The translations under genes were made by a program, and so were the position numbers. A DNA stretch of 64,000 nucleotides from JAUILH01 sp964230215 (GTDB taxonomy: Bacteria; Bacteroidota; Bacteroidia; Flavobacteriales_D; JAUILH01): positions 104,351 through 168,350 of the forward strand of contig CAXRGQ010000004.1 of assembly GCA_964230215.1 (NCBI GenBank), given 5' to 3'. The first letter of the stretch is position 1, and each line of letters opens with the position of its first letter. Below are positions 7,776 to 17,290 of the stretch, in pieces. A model generated the notes under the pieces. That model did not search any database and was not told the origin of the DNA. It saw only the letters and a program-made list of their open reading frames with translations.

Positions 7776-10181
7776 ATGACACACTTTAAGACGCTACTTA
7801 CAATATTCGCACTGTGCTTAGTATTCGCGGGATTTGGACAAGGTAAACCTGGGTTTGAAGGGGAGATATTCGGAAATGTATTGGACTCACTCACAAACGA
7901 ACCAATTGAATATGTGACTATTACGGCCACAAAGAAAGGAGAGGAAGCCATCGTCGCAGGAGTTATCACAGAAGCCAACGGGCAGTTTTCACTTGCAATA
8001 ACAGAAGCTGACACCTATGTGGTTAAGCTGGCCTTTATTGGTTATGATACGAAATTAGTAGATGTAGTACTTAGCAAGGCGAATCCTACAAAGAATTTAA
8101 AGGACTTTATTTTAGCACCAACTTCACTTAAGGGTATCAAAATAACAGGAGAGAAACCACCGGTTAGGTATGAAATCGACAAGAAAATTGTAAATGTAGA
8201 AGATCAAGATATTAATGTTGGTCAATCGGCTGCGGAGGTTCTGGCAAACGTGCCTTCTATTCAAGTTGACAATGAAGGGAATATATCGATACGCGGGAGT
8301 AGCAATTTTATGCTGCTTATAAATGGTATTCCTACTGCAATGGAGGCGAATAACGCTTTACAGTCAATTCCAGCATCCAGTATAAAGGACATTGAAATAA
8401 TTACAAACCCATCTGCTAAATATGATGCAGAAGGTGCTGGTGGTATTATAAACATCATAACAAAAAAGAAAAAGTTAGAGGGCATAAGTGTAATGGCGAA
8501 CGGGAATTATGGTTCGTTTGACAATTATGGCGGAGACGTGGCAGTGAGTATTGGGAAAAATGATGTTACCTTCAATTTAGGCGGGAACTTCAATCAACGT
8601 CATAGACCGAGAGATATTGAGAAAATTAGGACTACGCAGATTAACGATAGTACAGAATCAATCATTCTAAGTGATGGTTATGGCGCCTGGAAAGTATTTG
8701 GATACGGTGTGAATGGTGAGTTTCAATGGCAGCCAAACAATAGTCACACTTTGATTATTGGAGGAGAGTTATCTAATAGAGATATGCGTCCTTATCATTA
8801 CCTTGATTTTAGAGAGTATACAAATGAATCCTTGATACAAGCTTATGAAAACAGACAGGATAATATCATCGATATCAATACAATGTCTGCAAGTTTGTTT
8901 TATCAATACAATATTAAGCGAGATAAGAATCACTTTATAACACTCAAAGCAATTACAAATCAAAGGGATGTGGATCAATTGGATTCGGCTATGTACTATG
9001 ATGAAAATGGTGAGTTTATAGGAGGAACGAAATACTCGGAAGTTGGACCATCTGACTTTGTGCGATTCAACTTTGATTACCAAAGGCCGTTCAAAGACGG
9101 AGGTAAGTTTCAAACAGGATTACAAGCTCAGCTTGGGACCAGTGCAGATGATGGGCGCAGCTATTTCTGGGACTCAACCTTGCAAGAGTTTGTGTTTAAT
9201 CAGGCATTCAGCTCCTATGTTGATTATACTAGGGACGTCTATGCTGGGTATGCAATTTTAAACGGAAAGAAAGATAAGTTGGGATATCAACTTGGGCTGA
9301 GAGCGGAATATACATACCGAACGATTGAGGCTTCTAATTTTGGTGATTTTACCACGATAAAACGCCTTGATTGGTTTCCATCAACACACTTCTCTTATGA
9401 CTTAACTAAGGAGTCACAGGTATTGGCAAACTATTCCAGACGTATACAGCGACCAAGGAGCTGGTATTTCGAGCCGTTTATTACCTGGGAAACTGAGTAC
9501 AATGTGCGTTCAGGAAATCCAGACTTAGTGCCAGAGTATATCAATAGTTTCGAGTTAAGTTGGATTCGTCAATTAGCAAAAGACAAGAGTTATGTGACTG
9601 TAGAGAACTATTTTAGGTCAACAAGTAACCTTATCGAACGGGTATCAACAGTTTATCAGGATAATGTTATCATTACAAGGCCGTATAATATCGGAACAGC
9701 CAGTGCACTGGGTGTTGAGCCGTCTTTGCAGTATCAAGTTAAAGAATGGTATGATTTAAATGCAGGACTTAATATCTTCTATTTTACCGTAAGCGGTGAA
9801 ATTGATGATGCAGATTATTCAACTAATTCATTCAACTACTCAGCAAGGCTTACAAATACATTTAAAGTCAAAAAGGATTGGGTATTTCAGTTAGTTGGTT
9901 CTTATGAAAGTCCGACAGTTAATGCTCAGGGAAGTAAATTGGGCTTCTACACGGTGGACGCATCTATCAGAAAGAGTTTAGCTAAAGGTAAGTACACCCT
10001 AAGTCTAGCAGGTAAGAACTTATTGCAGTCTGACCGAGATCATGTAACCATTGAAACGGATAATCTTTATCTTATTCGGAGAAACACTCCACGTGGACCG
10101 TTGTTTACAGCATCTATTAGCGTAAAGCTTAATAATTATAAGAAGGTGGCAAGTCGTCACGAAGATGCAGATGATTTCTAG
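7776..10181 (+). CDS. TonB-dependent outer-membrane receptor, outer-membrane beta-barrel family
   Basis: The protein has 801 residues from the ATG at 7776. That start begins a clean signal peptide (MTHFKTLLTIFALCLVFAGF); the frame extends eight codons further up without one. Domains in order: carboxypeptidase-regulatory-like sandwich (about 30-115, EIFGNVLDSLTNEPIEYVTI), TonB plug (about 125-220, including NPSAKYDAEGAGGIINIITK, the hallmark of the OMP_b-brl_3 class) and a C-terminal barrel. It ends with segments such as SLAGKNLLQSDRD. It should transport an unidentified ligand. No SusD partner lies adjacent, so it is not a polysaccharide-utilisation SusC pair. A beta-barrel lipoprotein gene follows after 63 bp on the same strand. 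Confidence 0.9.
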   Translation: MTHFKTLLTIFALCLVFAGFGQGKPGFEGEIFGNVLDSLTNEPIEYVTITATKKGEEAIVAGVITEANGQFSLAITEADTYVVKLAFIGYDTKLVDVVLSKANPTKNLKDFILAPTSLKGIKITGEKPPVRYEIDKKIVNVEDQDINVGQSAAEVLANVPSIQVDNEGNISIRGSSNFMLLINGIPTAMEANNALQSIPASSIKDIEIITNPSAKYDAEGAGGIINIITKKKKLEGISVMANGNYGSFDNYGGDVAVSIGKNDVTFNLGGNFNQRHRPRDIEKIRTTQINDSTESIILSDGYGAWKVFGYGVNGEFQWQPNNSHTLIIGGELSNRDMRPYHYLDFREYTNESLIQAYENRQDNIIDINTMSASLFYQYNIKRDKNHFITLKAITNQRDVDQLDSAMYYDENGEFIGGTKYSEVGPSDFVRFNFDYQRPFKDGGKFQTGLQAQLGTSADDGRSYFWDSTLQEFVFNQAFSSYVDYTRDVYAGYAILNGKKDKLGYQLGLRAEYTYRTIEASNFGDFTTIKRLDWFPSTHFSYDLTKESQVLANYSRRIQRPRSWYFEPFITWETEYNVRSGNPDLVPEYINSFELSWIRQLAKDKSYVTVENYFRSTSNLIERVSTVYQDNVIITRPYNIGTASALGVEPSLQYQVKEWYDLNAGLNIFYFTVSGEIDDADYSTNSFNYSARLTNTFKVKKDWVFQLVGSYESPTVNAQGSKLGFYTVDASIRKSLAKGKYTLSLAGKNLLQSDRDHVTIETDNLYLIRRNTPRGPLFTASISVKLNNYKKVASRHEDADDF

Positions 10182-10244
10182 TATTTGCGATATTCCGTTT
10201 TGGAATCTTGAAAATAGAAAATAGCTTGGTGTAAAACTAATAAC

Positions 10245-10949
10245 ATGAAGACTAGAAATTATGTTATCTCTGCAGCTATGCTGCCAATGGTAATTGCATG
10301 TGGGGCATATCGACATTACCAGCCATCACCGAATATCACTGTGTTTTCAGCAGAAAAGGAATTTCAAGTGACGGGTGAAATAGGCACATCTGGTGCAACC
10401 GCAAAAATGGCATTTGCTGCACCTAAAAACATAGGAATTTCTTTAATGTATCATGGGGGGACTGGTATTGATGGGTATAAACCGCGAGAAGGAGAAGTTG
10501 GTGTTGGCTATTATATGGCTTCAACTGGTGGCTTGGACTTTTTTGCACTTGGAGGATTAGGATTGGGGCAAAGCTATGGTGAAGCTAGCAGTGGTGGTAG
10601 ACTTTTTGAGGGTGCGTATTTTAAACCATTCGTTCAGTTTAACGCAGGTGCAGCGGGTGGACACTTATTCAAGGCATTAAGGACAGATGTCTTATATTGT
10701 TTAAAAGCGAGCTATTTTACATTCGATGGTCATCGAAACACCAGTCCACGAACAGTTGTTAAATCATCTTATATGTTGATAGAGCCTGGCTTAAAATTGA
10801 GTCTTGGAGGTAAGAGGTTAAGATTTGACTATACTACAAGTCTTCCCTTAGTACCAACACTTGAAGGGATGAATGAATCTACAAATGCTAGAACATACCC
10901 AGTAACTATCTCAGTTGGTTTAAGGCTATTGATAGGTGTTGATGACTAA
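10245..10949 (+). CDS. Predicted outer-membrane beta-barrel lipoprotein
   Basis: The protein has 234 residues. The N-terminus resembles a lipoprotein signal (AAMLPMVIACGAY). The remainder alternates short Gly-rich strands (VGVGYYMASTGGLDFFALGG, FNAGAAGGHLF, LEPGLKLSLGGKRLRFDYT-type segments), typical of a small porin-like barrel. There is no specific family call. It follows the receptor gene on the same strand after 63 bp, so it could share its transcript. Its stop overlaps that of the convergent ydeP-like gene by 4 bp. Confidence 0.7.
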   Translation: MKTRNYVISAAMLPMVIACGAYRHYQPSPNITVFSAEKEFQVTGEIGTSGATAKMAFAAPKNIGISLMYHGGTGIDGYKPREGEVGVGYYMASTGGLDFFALGGLGLGQSYGEASSGGRLFEGAYFKPFVQFNAGAAGGHLFKALRTDVLYCLKASYFTFDGHRNTSPRTVVKSSYMLIEPGLKLSLGGKRLRFDYTTSLPLVPTLEGMNESTNARTYPVTISVGLRLLIGVDD

Positions 10950-13234
10950 GCCTTTTCAATACTAACTTCTACAAACTTTGATGCAGGCGTATTGCTTTTC
11001 TCCGCCACACTATTAATTGGTACTAAAACATTGGTTTCAGGAAAGTACGTCCCAACACAGCCCTTAGTAATAGGATAGGGGACTACTTTAAAGTTTTTAG
11101 CTATACGTACCTCTCCATCAAAATGACTTTTTAAGTGAACAACATCAAGTTTTGATAAGCCTTTGTTAGTCATGTCTTCCTCGTTCATCAGCACTACACG
11201 TCTTTCGTTGTAAACACCTCTATAGCGGTCATCCATGCCGTAAATAGTCGTGTTGTATTGATCATGCGTACGAATAGTCATCATTATGAGGTTGCCCTCT
11301 TTAACAGTGTTATTGGGAACTTCATTAATGGTGAATTTAGCTTTGCCGTTGTCTGTGGTGAACTTACGATCCCTTGCACCATTTGGAAGATAGAAGCCTT
11401 CTGGGATTCTAACTCGTTTATTATAATTATCAAACCCAGGAATAACCGCCTCAATTTTGTCTCTTACAACATCATAGTTGTTTGCCATTTCTTCCCAATT
11501 AACAGGTGTGTTTCCGAACATGGCTTTACCCATGCCTGCAACTATTGCCGATTCACTCATCAGTTCGCTGGACTTTGGCTTAAACGTTCCTTTACTCATG
11601 CTAACCACTCCCATACTGTTCTCAACACTCACAAACTGCTCGCCGCTTTTTTGCTTGTCTACCTCTATCCTTGATAAGCAAGGAAGAATAAGGGCTTCTT
11701 TTCCTGTTACTAGATGTGATCTATTCAGCTTTGTAGATACGTGAACAGTTAAATCGCAGTTTTGCATGGCTTTCCCTGTCAATTCACTATCGGGTGTAGC
11801 TGAAATGAAATTACCACCCATGCCGATAAACACCTTGACTTTTCCGTCACGCATAGCTTTAATGGCGTCAACAACATCATAGCCATGGCTTCTGGGTGAT
11901 TTAATGCCGAAGGTACTATCGAGTTTGTCTAAGAAAGCATCTTGGGGTTTCTCCCAGATCCCCATGGTTCGATCCCCTTGTACATTGCTATGACCCCTTA
12001 CTGGGCAGGTTCCAGCTCCTTTTTTGCCTATACTGCCTTTCGCAAGCAGAATGTTTACTATTTCCTGTACGTTGCCTACGCCGTTTTTATGCTGAGTTAA
12101 GCCCATGGCCCAGCAGATAATAACGTTCTTCTTCTCAATTAATAGTTTTGCAAATGCCTCAATTTTGTCTTTTTCTATACCGCATTTTGCTTGAAGTTCA
12201 GAAAAGTCATGCTTTTTAAGGTCCGAGATGTAGTCATCAAAATTTTCAGTTTGTTTTTCGATGAATTCTTTATCAAATACGCTACCTGGATATTTTTCTT
12301 CATGTTCCAAAACTAGAAGCATTGCAGCTTTGAGAAGTGCTACGTCTCCGTTTATTTTTACTTGCAAAAAGAGGTCTTCTAGCTGTGTGCCACCTTTAAA
12401 TACGTCACGAATACTTTGTGGATCAATGAATTTCTTATTCCCGGCTTCTGGAATGGGGTTAACACTGACAATGCTACCTCCATTTTGTTTGCATTTTTGC
12501 AGTGCTGATAACATTCTTGGGTGGTTCGTCCCTGGGTTCTGGCCCATAACAACGATTAAATCTGCGCAGTGTAAATCGTCTAGCGTGACAGACCCCTTTC
12601 CAATACCAACAGTCGCGCTTAGTCCCGAACCGCTTGATTCATGGCACATGTTTGAGCAGTCTGGTAAGTTGTTAGTACCATATTGTCTAACAAATAGCTG
12701 ATACATAAAGGCTGCCTCATTGCTTGTGCGTCCAGAAGTGTAGAACACTGCTTCATCAGGATGAGTGTCTTTTAATTTATCTGTAATTAGCTTAAACGCA
12801 TCATCCCATTCGATAGCTGTATAGTACGAGCTACCCTCTTTTAAATACATTGGCTGAGTTATTCTTCCTGCCTTTCCAATGTTGAAATCACTAAGTTTGC
12901 TGAGGTCTTCAACCGAATTGTTGCTAAAGAAGTCAGGTTTTAAGAGCTTGTCGGTGTCTTCTTCGGCAATGGCTTTCGCACCGTTCTCACAGTACTCGCC
13001 TAGTCGTGATCTATGGTCGTCTGGGTCTGGCCAAGCACATCCAGGGCAGTCAAAACCACCCTTCTGATTCATTTTGTTGAGCACTTTAATGCCTGAAATT
13101 AATCCCATCTCTTCACGAATGTGTTTCATCGCTGAGACTACAGCTGGGATACCGGCTGCTTTGTCTTTGGGCGCACCTAGTTCAATGTTTTCAAAAGTCT
13201 CTGGTGGAATGATGGTAACGTTTCGCTTGCTCAT
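10946..13234 (-). CDS. ydeP: FdhF/YdeP-family molybdopterin oxidoreductase
   Basis: The protein has 762 residues, the usual length for YdeP-type enzymes. The family signature DCPGCAWPDPDDHR lies near residues 60-73, with only a CxxC and no full 4Fe-4S cluster motif. NMCHESSGSGL (Cys197) sits where formate dehydrogenases carry the molybdenum-ligating Cys or Sec. Further molybdopterin-binding blocks include VMGQNPGTNHPRM and KGAGTCPVRGHSNVQGDRTMG. The C-terminal dinucleotide-binding domain contains MTIRTHDQYNTTIYG. YdeP proteins are linked to acid resistance in E. coli but their substrate is unsettled. The gene follows fdhD by 61 bp on the same strand, so the sulfurtransferase that activates such enzymes is co-expressed. 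Confidence 0.93.
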   Translation of the reverse strand: MSKRNVTIIPPETFENIELGAPKDKAAGIPAVVSAMKHIREEMGLISGIKVLNKMNQKGGFDCPGCAWPDPDDHRSRLGEYCENGAKAIAEEDTDKLLKPDFFSNNSVEDLSKLSDFNIGKAGRITQPMYLKEGSSYYTAIEWDDAFKLITDKLKDTHPDEAVFYTSGRTSNEAAFMYQLFVRQYGTNNLPDCSNMCHESSGSGLSATVGIGKGSVTLDDLHCADLIVVMGQNPGTNHPRMLSALQKCKQNGGSIVSVNPIPEAGNKKFIDPQSIRDVFKGGTQLEDLFLQVKINGDVALLKAAMLLVLEHEEKYPGSVFDKEFIEKQTENFDDYISDLKKHDFSELQAKCGIEKDKIEAFAKLLIEKKNVIICWAMGLTQHKNGVGNVQEIVNILLAKGSIGKKGAGTCPVRGHSNVQGDRTMGIWEKPQDAFLDKLDSTFGIKSPRSHGYDVVDAIKAMRDGKVKVFIGMGGNFISATPDSELTGKAMQNCDLTVHVSTKLNRSHLVTGKEALILPCLSRIEVDKQKSGEQFVSVENSMGVVSMSKGTFKPKSSELMSESAIVAGMGKAMFGNTPVNWEEMANNYDVVRDKIEAVIPGFDNYNKRVRIPEGFYLPNGARDRKFTTDNGKAKFTINEVPNNTVKEGNLIMMTIRTHDQYNTTIYGMDDRYRGVYNERRVVLMNEEDMTNKGLSKLDVVHLKSHFDGEVRIAKNFKVVPYPITKGCVGTYFPETNVLVPINSVAEKSNTPASKFVEVSIEKA

Positions 13235-13295
13235 AATCGTGAAAAGTTTGGTGTTATAAACTTAAGAAATAATTGGGGTAGAATGGAAGGTGTGG

Positions 13296-14096
13296 CTATA
13301 AGTTTATCGCTTCTGGGTGTGAATAACATGTAAGTCTGTCGTTTCTACAAAAACCGATTAAGGTGATACCTAGTTCTTTAGCATAATCTATCGCAAGGCT
13401 TGATGGAGCTGAAACAGCAACTAGGATAGGGGTTTTAGCCGAGAAAGCTTTGCTAACTATTTCGTAAGAAATTCTTCCACTTACCAGCATTATTTTAGCC
13501 TTAGCTATTGTGTTAGCCATTAATAGCTGTCCGATGGCCTTGTCTACTGCGTTATGGCGTCCTATATCTTCCATAACAGAAAGCATGTTGTGGTCTAAGT
13601 CAAATAAACCGCAAGCATGAGAGCCTCCAGTCTCTTTAAAAAGCGTCTGTTGGTCGCGCATTACATCATACATACTGTGGATGTCCTTAGAGGTAATGGT
13701 GGCTTTTTCTAGTTGATGTGACTTAATTATCTCGATATCCTTTAATTCTTTTTTGCCACAAATTCCACATGATGATACAGATAGCAGCGTACGACTATTG
13801 TTATAGGCTGGCCCAAGTTTGGTATCGTCGCATTCTAGGTTTATTTCAGATATACACTTAGTTTCATCTGATACTTCATTTGTAAACATTAAATGTTCAC
13901 TATATGAGTTGATTATGTCTTCGTTATATAGTAGTCCCACGCAGAGTTCTATTTCGTTTCCAGGGGTTTGCATAATCACGGTAAATGGGCTGCCGTTAAT
14001 ATTGATTTGTAAGGGAGATTCGATTACAATTTGGTCAGTAATCTTTGATAATTCTTTTTCGATTAGAACTCCTTGGTATCCTTCGTGAGGCTTCAT
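13296..14096 (-). CDS. fdhD: Formate dehydrogenase accessory sulfurtransferase FdhD
   Basis: The protein has 266 residues, the normal family length. The catalytic loop SSCGICGKKEL carries Cys110 and Cys113 of the conserved CxxC. GGSHACGLFD, DIGRHNAVDKAIG and LVSGRISYEIVSKAFSAKTP are classic FdhD blocks. The protein transfers sulfur from IscS to the molybdenum cofactor of formate-dehydrogenase-like enzymes. It is first in a two-gene operon with the YdeP-type oxidoreductase and divergent from the 2-oxoglutarate oxygenase gene (133 bp between starts). Confidence 0.97.
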   Translation of the reverse strand: MKPHEGYQGVLIEKELSKITDQIVIESPLQININGSPFTVIMQTPGNEIELCVGLLYNEDIINSYSEHLMFTNEVSDETKCISEINLECDDTKLGPAYNNSRTLLSVSSCGICGKKELKDIEIIKSHQLEKATITSKDIHSMYDVMRDQQTLFKETGGSHACGLFDLDHNMLSVMEDIGRHNAVDKAIGQLLMANTIAKAKIMLVSGRISYEIVSKAFSAKTPILVAVSAPSSLAIDYAKELGITLIGFCRNDRLTCYSHPEAINL

Positions 14097-14229
14097 TAGT
14101 AGTGAAGATACTAAAAGAAGTGTGAAATATTTATTTAAATCAAAAGACCAATATGATTTATCGATATCTTCGCCAAGATTTTTTCGGATTCAAGTTTATA
14201 ATATGCTGGATCTGAATAAATAAACATCA

Positions 14230-14814
14230 TTGCAGGTGTATGAAGAAATCATTCATGATTTGATGGAGTCAGGTTATGGATGCGTAGATAATTGGTTAAG
14301 TGCTGAACAGACCGAGCATCTCCGAAAACACTTACTAGAAAGGTACCATGAAGATGCGTTTAAACGCGCAGGAATTGGTAATAAATTCAATTTGACCTTG
14401 GCGGATGAAGTGCGTAAAGACACTATTTTCTGGCTAGATAGGAATTCAATGACCGACACCGAACATTTCTTTTTCGACAAGCTTTCACATTTCATTGGGT
14501 ATTTAAACCGCACATGTTTTACTGGTATCGCTGACTACGAGTTTCATTATGCCGTTTATGAGAAAGGAGCCTTCTATAAAAAACATGTTGATCGTTTTAA
14601 TAATGATGATAAAAGACGATTCTCTCTGGTTTATTATTTAACGGAAAACTGGAAGGATGGAGATGGAGGGGAGTTGTGTATCTATGGTCAGAATCAGTCC
14701 ATCATACAGCCTAAAGGAGGGAGGTTCGTCTTTTTTGAAAGCACTCTGGAACATGAAGTTTTACTTTCTAATACTCAACGTCTAAGCTTAACTGGTTGGT
14801 TAAAGTTGAGATAA
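14230..14814 (+). CDS. 2-oxoglutarate/Fe(II)-dependent oxygenase (prolyl 4-hydroxylase-like)
   Basis: The protein has 194 residues. The double-stranded beta-helix iron site is complete: His119 and Asp121 in KKHVDRF, His175 in STLEHEV, and the 2-oxoglutarate-binding Arg184 in QRLSLTGW. The segment RRFSLVYYLTENWKDGDGGE is typical of the P4H/SM-20 group. Such enzymes hydroxylate proteins or small molecules; the substrate is unknown. The start is uncertain: a TTG at 14230 gives MQVYEEIIHDLMESGYG, a GTG lies two codons later, and the first in-frame ATG is at 14263. The longer form fits the family N-terminus better. Confidence 0.88.
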   Translation: MQVYEEIIHDLMESGYGCVDNWLSAEQTEHLRKHLLERYHEDAFKRAGIGNKFNLTLADEVRKDTIFWLDRNSMTDTEHFFFDKLSHFIGYLNRTCFTGIADYEFHYAVYEKGAFYKKHVDRFNNDDKRRFSLVYYLTENWKDGDGGELCIYGQNQSIIQPKGGRFVFFESTLEHEVLLSNTQRLSLTGWLKLR

Positions 14815-14923
14815 ATGAATTTCTTATAACATAGGAATTCAAGAATGTTAACAGTGAATTAGCTATAAGTTTTATCGACACGGCGCCCTTATTTTATATA
14901 TTTAAGGAGCTGAATTCTATTAG

Positions 14924-17176
14924 GTGCGGTCATACATTATAGCCATATTACTCATTATCACGAGTTTCAGTGCGAAATCTCAAGAGAAAACGGGTGTTCA
15001 AGATTCGATTCTTCAAATTGTTGATAATTATAAACCGGCCACTGCTAGAATTGATAGTTTGCTGAAGTTGATGCATACCATTCGGCCCGATAATCCAATT
15101 GCGTTCTACAAACTATGTAACCACGCACTTTTAGAGAGTCAAGACATCATGTATAAGGCAGGAATGCTTCACGCTTACTCGTGGCTAGCGGATATCGAAT
15201 GGCAATTTGGTCATTATAACGAAGGGATAAATTTCAATCACATGGCGGTTCGATACGGTCTGGAAGCCTTGAATGAGGCTGATGATAGTGAAATTTTGGA
15301 TTTGCAGTTAAAATTGGCATCATGCTATTCTCGGCTTGTAGAAAACTACTGTGCTATCGATGATGAAGAGGGGTTTGTGAGGCAGGTTGGTGTAATGGAA
15401 GAGTTTATTAGTTCAAACGATCTTGTGGAGAACTTTAAACCTGGCTGGTTCTTGTCAAGCTGTGCTTCATGTTACTTGAATTTTGATAATGACGATAAAG
15501 CCATCATTTATTATGGAAAAGCTAGAGATGCTTTTGAAACGTATAGTGATGTTTATGGCGTGGCGAACATCACGATTAATATAGCAATGCTGGAATTTAG
15601 AAAAGACAATCATGACAAAGCTATTTCTGAAGTCAACAAAGGATTGAGTTTGTATAAGTCGATAAACAATGTAGGCGGGATAATCTGGGCGAATAACATG
15701 AAAGGAACGTTTTATGTAGGCATTGGAATGCGTGATTCAGCCGAATTCTATTTTCAAAAATCTTGTGATTTAGCAAGGCGGTCTGGCGACAATTCTATAG
15801 TCAACTGCCTTTTTATACTAAGTGAGTTTAAGTCTGATGAAGGTGATTTAAAAGAGGCCACGGTATTAATGGAAGAGGCGGTGAGGGAGTCAGAGAAAAG
15901 GGGACTAAACACGGAGTTTATAAATCTTTCAAAGTTTTTGAAGAACCTATATTCTAAGCAAGGCAATGCGGATGCGGGTTTACGTGTGTATGAAAAAGCG
16001 ATGGCACTTAATGATAGCCTAGATAAACTTGATCAGGAGAGCACGCGCAGAAATAATGAAATTAAGCAACGCTTTGCGCAGGCCAAAATAGAGCAGGAGT
16101 TAAGCCGTGAGCGAGCATTGCTAGCAGAAAGACAAGAGGTTGAGTCAACAAAGCGCAGAAACAACAATATAATCATTGGTATTAGTATTGGCTTGCTATT
16201 GGTAGCTGTCTTTGGCGGAATCATGTTTAACAGGTTTAGGTTAACTAAGAGGCAAAGAGATTTAATTGAGTTACAACGTAAAGAAGTAAGTGAGAAGAAT
16301 AAGGAGATACTTGACTCCATCAAATATGCAAAGCGAATTCAGAGTGCAATTTTACCTCCAGAACCCAAAATAAAGAAGTACTTATCCGATAGCTTTGTTT
16401 TGTATAAGCCTAAAGATATTGTAAGCGGTGATTTTTATTGGCTTGAGTCCTTCGCTAGGGCTACGGACTCCGAGGGAACCAATGATAATATGGTGCTATT
16501 TGCGGCGTGTGATTGTACAGGGCATGGGGTGCCGGGTGCTATGGTGAGTGTTGTATGTAATAATGGTTTAAACCGTTCGGTTAGGGAGCATAAGATTTCT
16601 GATCCTGGTGCTATTTTGAATAAAACACGCGAAATCATACTAGAAGAATTTAGTAAATCTGGCGAAAATGTGCGTGACGGAATGGATGTTGCTCTTTGCT
16701 CACTGTCGTTCGCACCAAAACAGAAACAGAACGTGAGCGGTACCATTGCACACCCTGAATTGGAAGCGCAAAACCGTTCTGTTTCTGATCCTCCCGTTCT
16801 GTTGCAGTACGCGGGGGCCAACAATCCGGCATGGATAATTAGGGCAGATACAAACGAATTAGTGGAGCTAAAAGGGGATAAAATGCCTATTGGTCGATAT
16901 GCAAGTGAGAATAGTTATTCAACCCAAACTGCTGAGCTAAAGAAAGGGGATATGATTTACCTGTTTACGGACGGATACATTGACCAGTTTGGTGGAGACG
17001 ATTCAAAGAAATCAGGTGGCAAGAAATTTAAGGCAAAGCGCTTTAAAGAGTTGTTGAAGTCGATAGCACATTTGAATGTTGACGAGCAGAGAAAACGTAT
17101 TGATGAGGTTTTTGAAGACTGGAAAGGTGAATTCGAGCAGCTGGATGACGTGTGTGTTATCGGCGTAAGAGTGTGA
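14924..17176 (+). CDS. TPR sensor protein with C-terminal SpoIIE-type PP2C phosphatase
   Basis: The protein has 750 residues from a GTG start, giving a signal peptide (MRSYIIAILLIITSFSAKSQ). TPR-like helices span about 60-370, a coiled-coil linker about 370-412, and a membrane span about 415-438 (IIIGISIGLLLVAVFGGIMF). A second linker leads to a SpoIIE/PP2C Ser/Thr phosphatase domain (about 490-750) with GDFYWLE, DCTGHGVPGAMVS, YAGANNPAWIIR, LFTDGYIDQFGG and LDDVCVIGVRV. The periplasmic TPR part probably senses a signal and the cytoplasmic phosphatase dephosphorylates an anti-sigma-antagonist type partner; no such partner is adjacent. Oddities: two short inserts inside the phosphatase domain (about 517-527 and 597-622), the second encoded by a near-perfect palindrome, and a stop codon lying within a 59-bp direct repeat. 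Confidence 0.92.
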   Translation: MRSYIIAILLIITSFSAKSQEKTGVQDSILQIVDNYKPATARIDSLLKLMHTIRPDNPIAFYKLCNHALLESQDIMYKAGMLHAYSWLADIEWQFGHYNEGINFNHMAVRYGLEALNEADDSEILDLQLKLASCYSRLVENYCAIDDEEGFVRQVGVMEEFISSNDLVENFKPGWFLSSCASCYLNFDNDDKAIIYYGKARDAFETYSDVYGVANITINIAMLEFRKDNHDKAISEVNKGLSLYKSINNVGGIIWANNMKGTFYVGIGMRDSAEFYFQKSCDLARRSGDNSIVNCLFILSEFKSDEGDLKEATVLMEEAVRESEKRGLNTEFINLSKFLKNLYSKQGNADAGLRVYEKAMALNDSLDKLDQESTRRNNEIKQRFAQAKIEQELSRERALLAERQEVESTKRRNNNIIIGISIGLLLVAVFGGIMFNRFRLTKRQRDLIELQRKEVSEKNKEILDSIKYAKRIQSAILPPEPKIKKYLSDSFVLYKPKDIVSGDFYWLESFARATDSEGTNDNMVLFAACDCTGHGVPGAMVSVVCNNGLNRSVREHKISDPGAILNKTREIILEEFSKSGENVRDGMDVALCSLSFAPKQKQNVSGTIAHPELEAQNRSVSDPPVLLQYAGANNPAWIIRADTNELVELKGDKMPIGRYASENSYSTQTAELKKGDMIYLFTDGYIDQFGGDDSKKSGGKKFKAKRFKELLKSIAHLNVDEQRKRIDEVFEDWKGEFEQLDDVCVIGVRV
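16721..16787. repeat. In-frame palindromic insert within the phosphatase gene
   Basis: Arms CAGAAACAGAACG (16721-16733) and CGTTCTGTTTCTG (16775-16787) are perfect 13-bp reverse complements around a 41-nt loop. The stretch encodes roughly residues 600-622, exactly where SpoIIE domains normally pass straight from a beta-strand into the YAGANNP motif. It therefore looks like a small mobile palindromic element accepted in frame. Confidence 0.7.
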
Positions 17177-17226
17177 AGCAATCGAACGCCAGATAACACC
17201 ATCCTGACAATGAGGCACGAATTCGT
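17168..17226. repeat. 59-bp direct repeat, copy 1 (spans phosphatase stop codon)
   Basis: It is identical over 59 bp to 17291-17349, at an offset of 123 bp. It begins three codons before and includes the TGA of the phosphatase gene, and ends in the palindrome ACGAATTCGT. In this copy CTGAC and GTCAG (overlapping the right edge) could pair as a weak hairpin. Confidence 0.9.
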
Positions 17227-17290
17227 CAGTGATGTGTGAATTGAAGGCACAGATTTAATCTAGCATTTGAGTACATCATGGTTTGCCCTG

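Noticed and set aside
7776..10181. SusC-type polysaccharide receptor
   Set aside because: No SusD-like partner lies adjacent, and the plug hallmark is of the OMP_b-brl_3 class rather than SusC.
11258..11744. Plus-strand open frames inside the ydeP-like gene
   Set aside because: They are antisense to conserved molybdopterin-domain codons and have no protein features.
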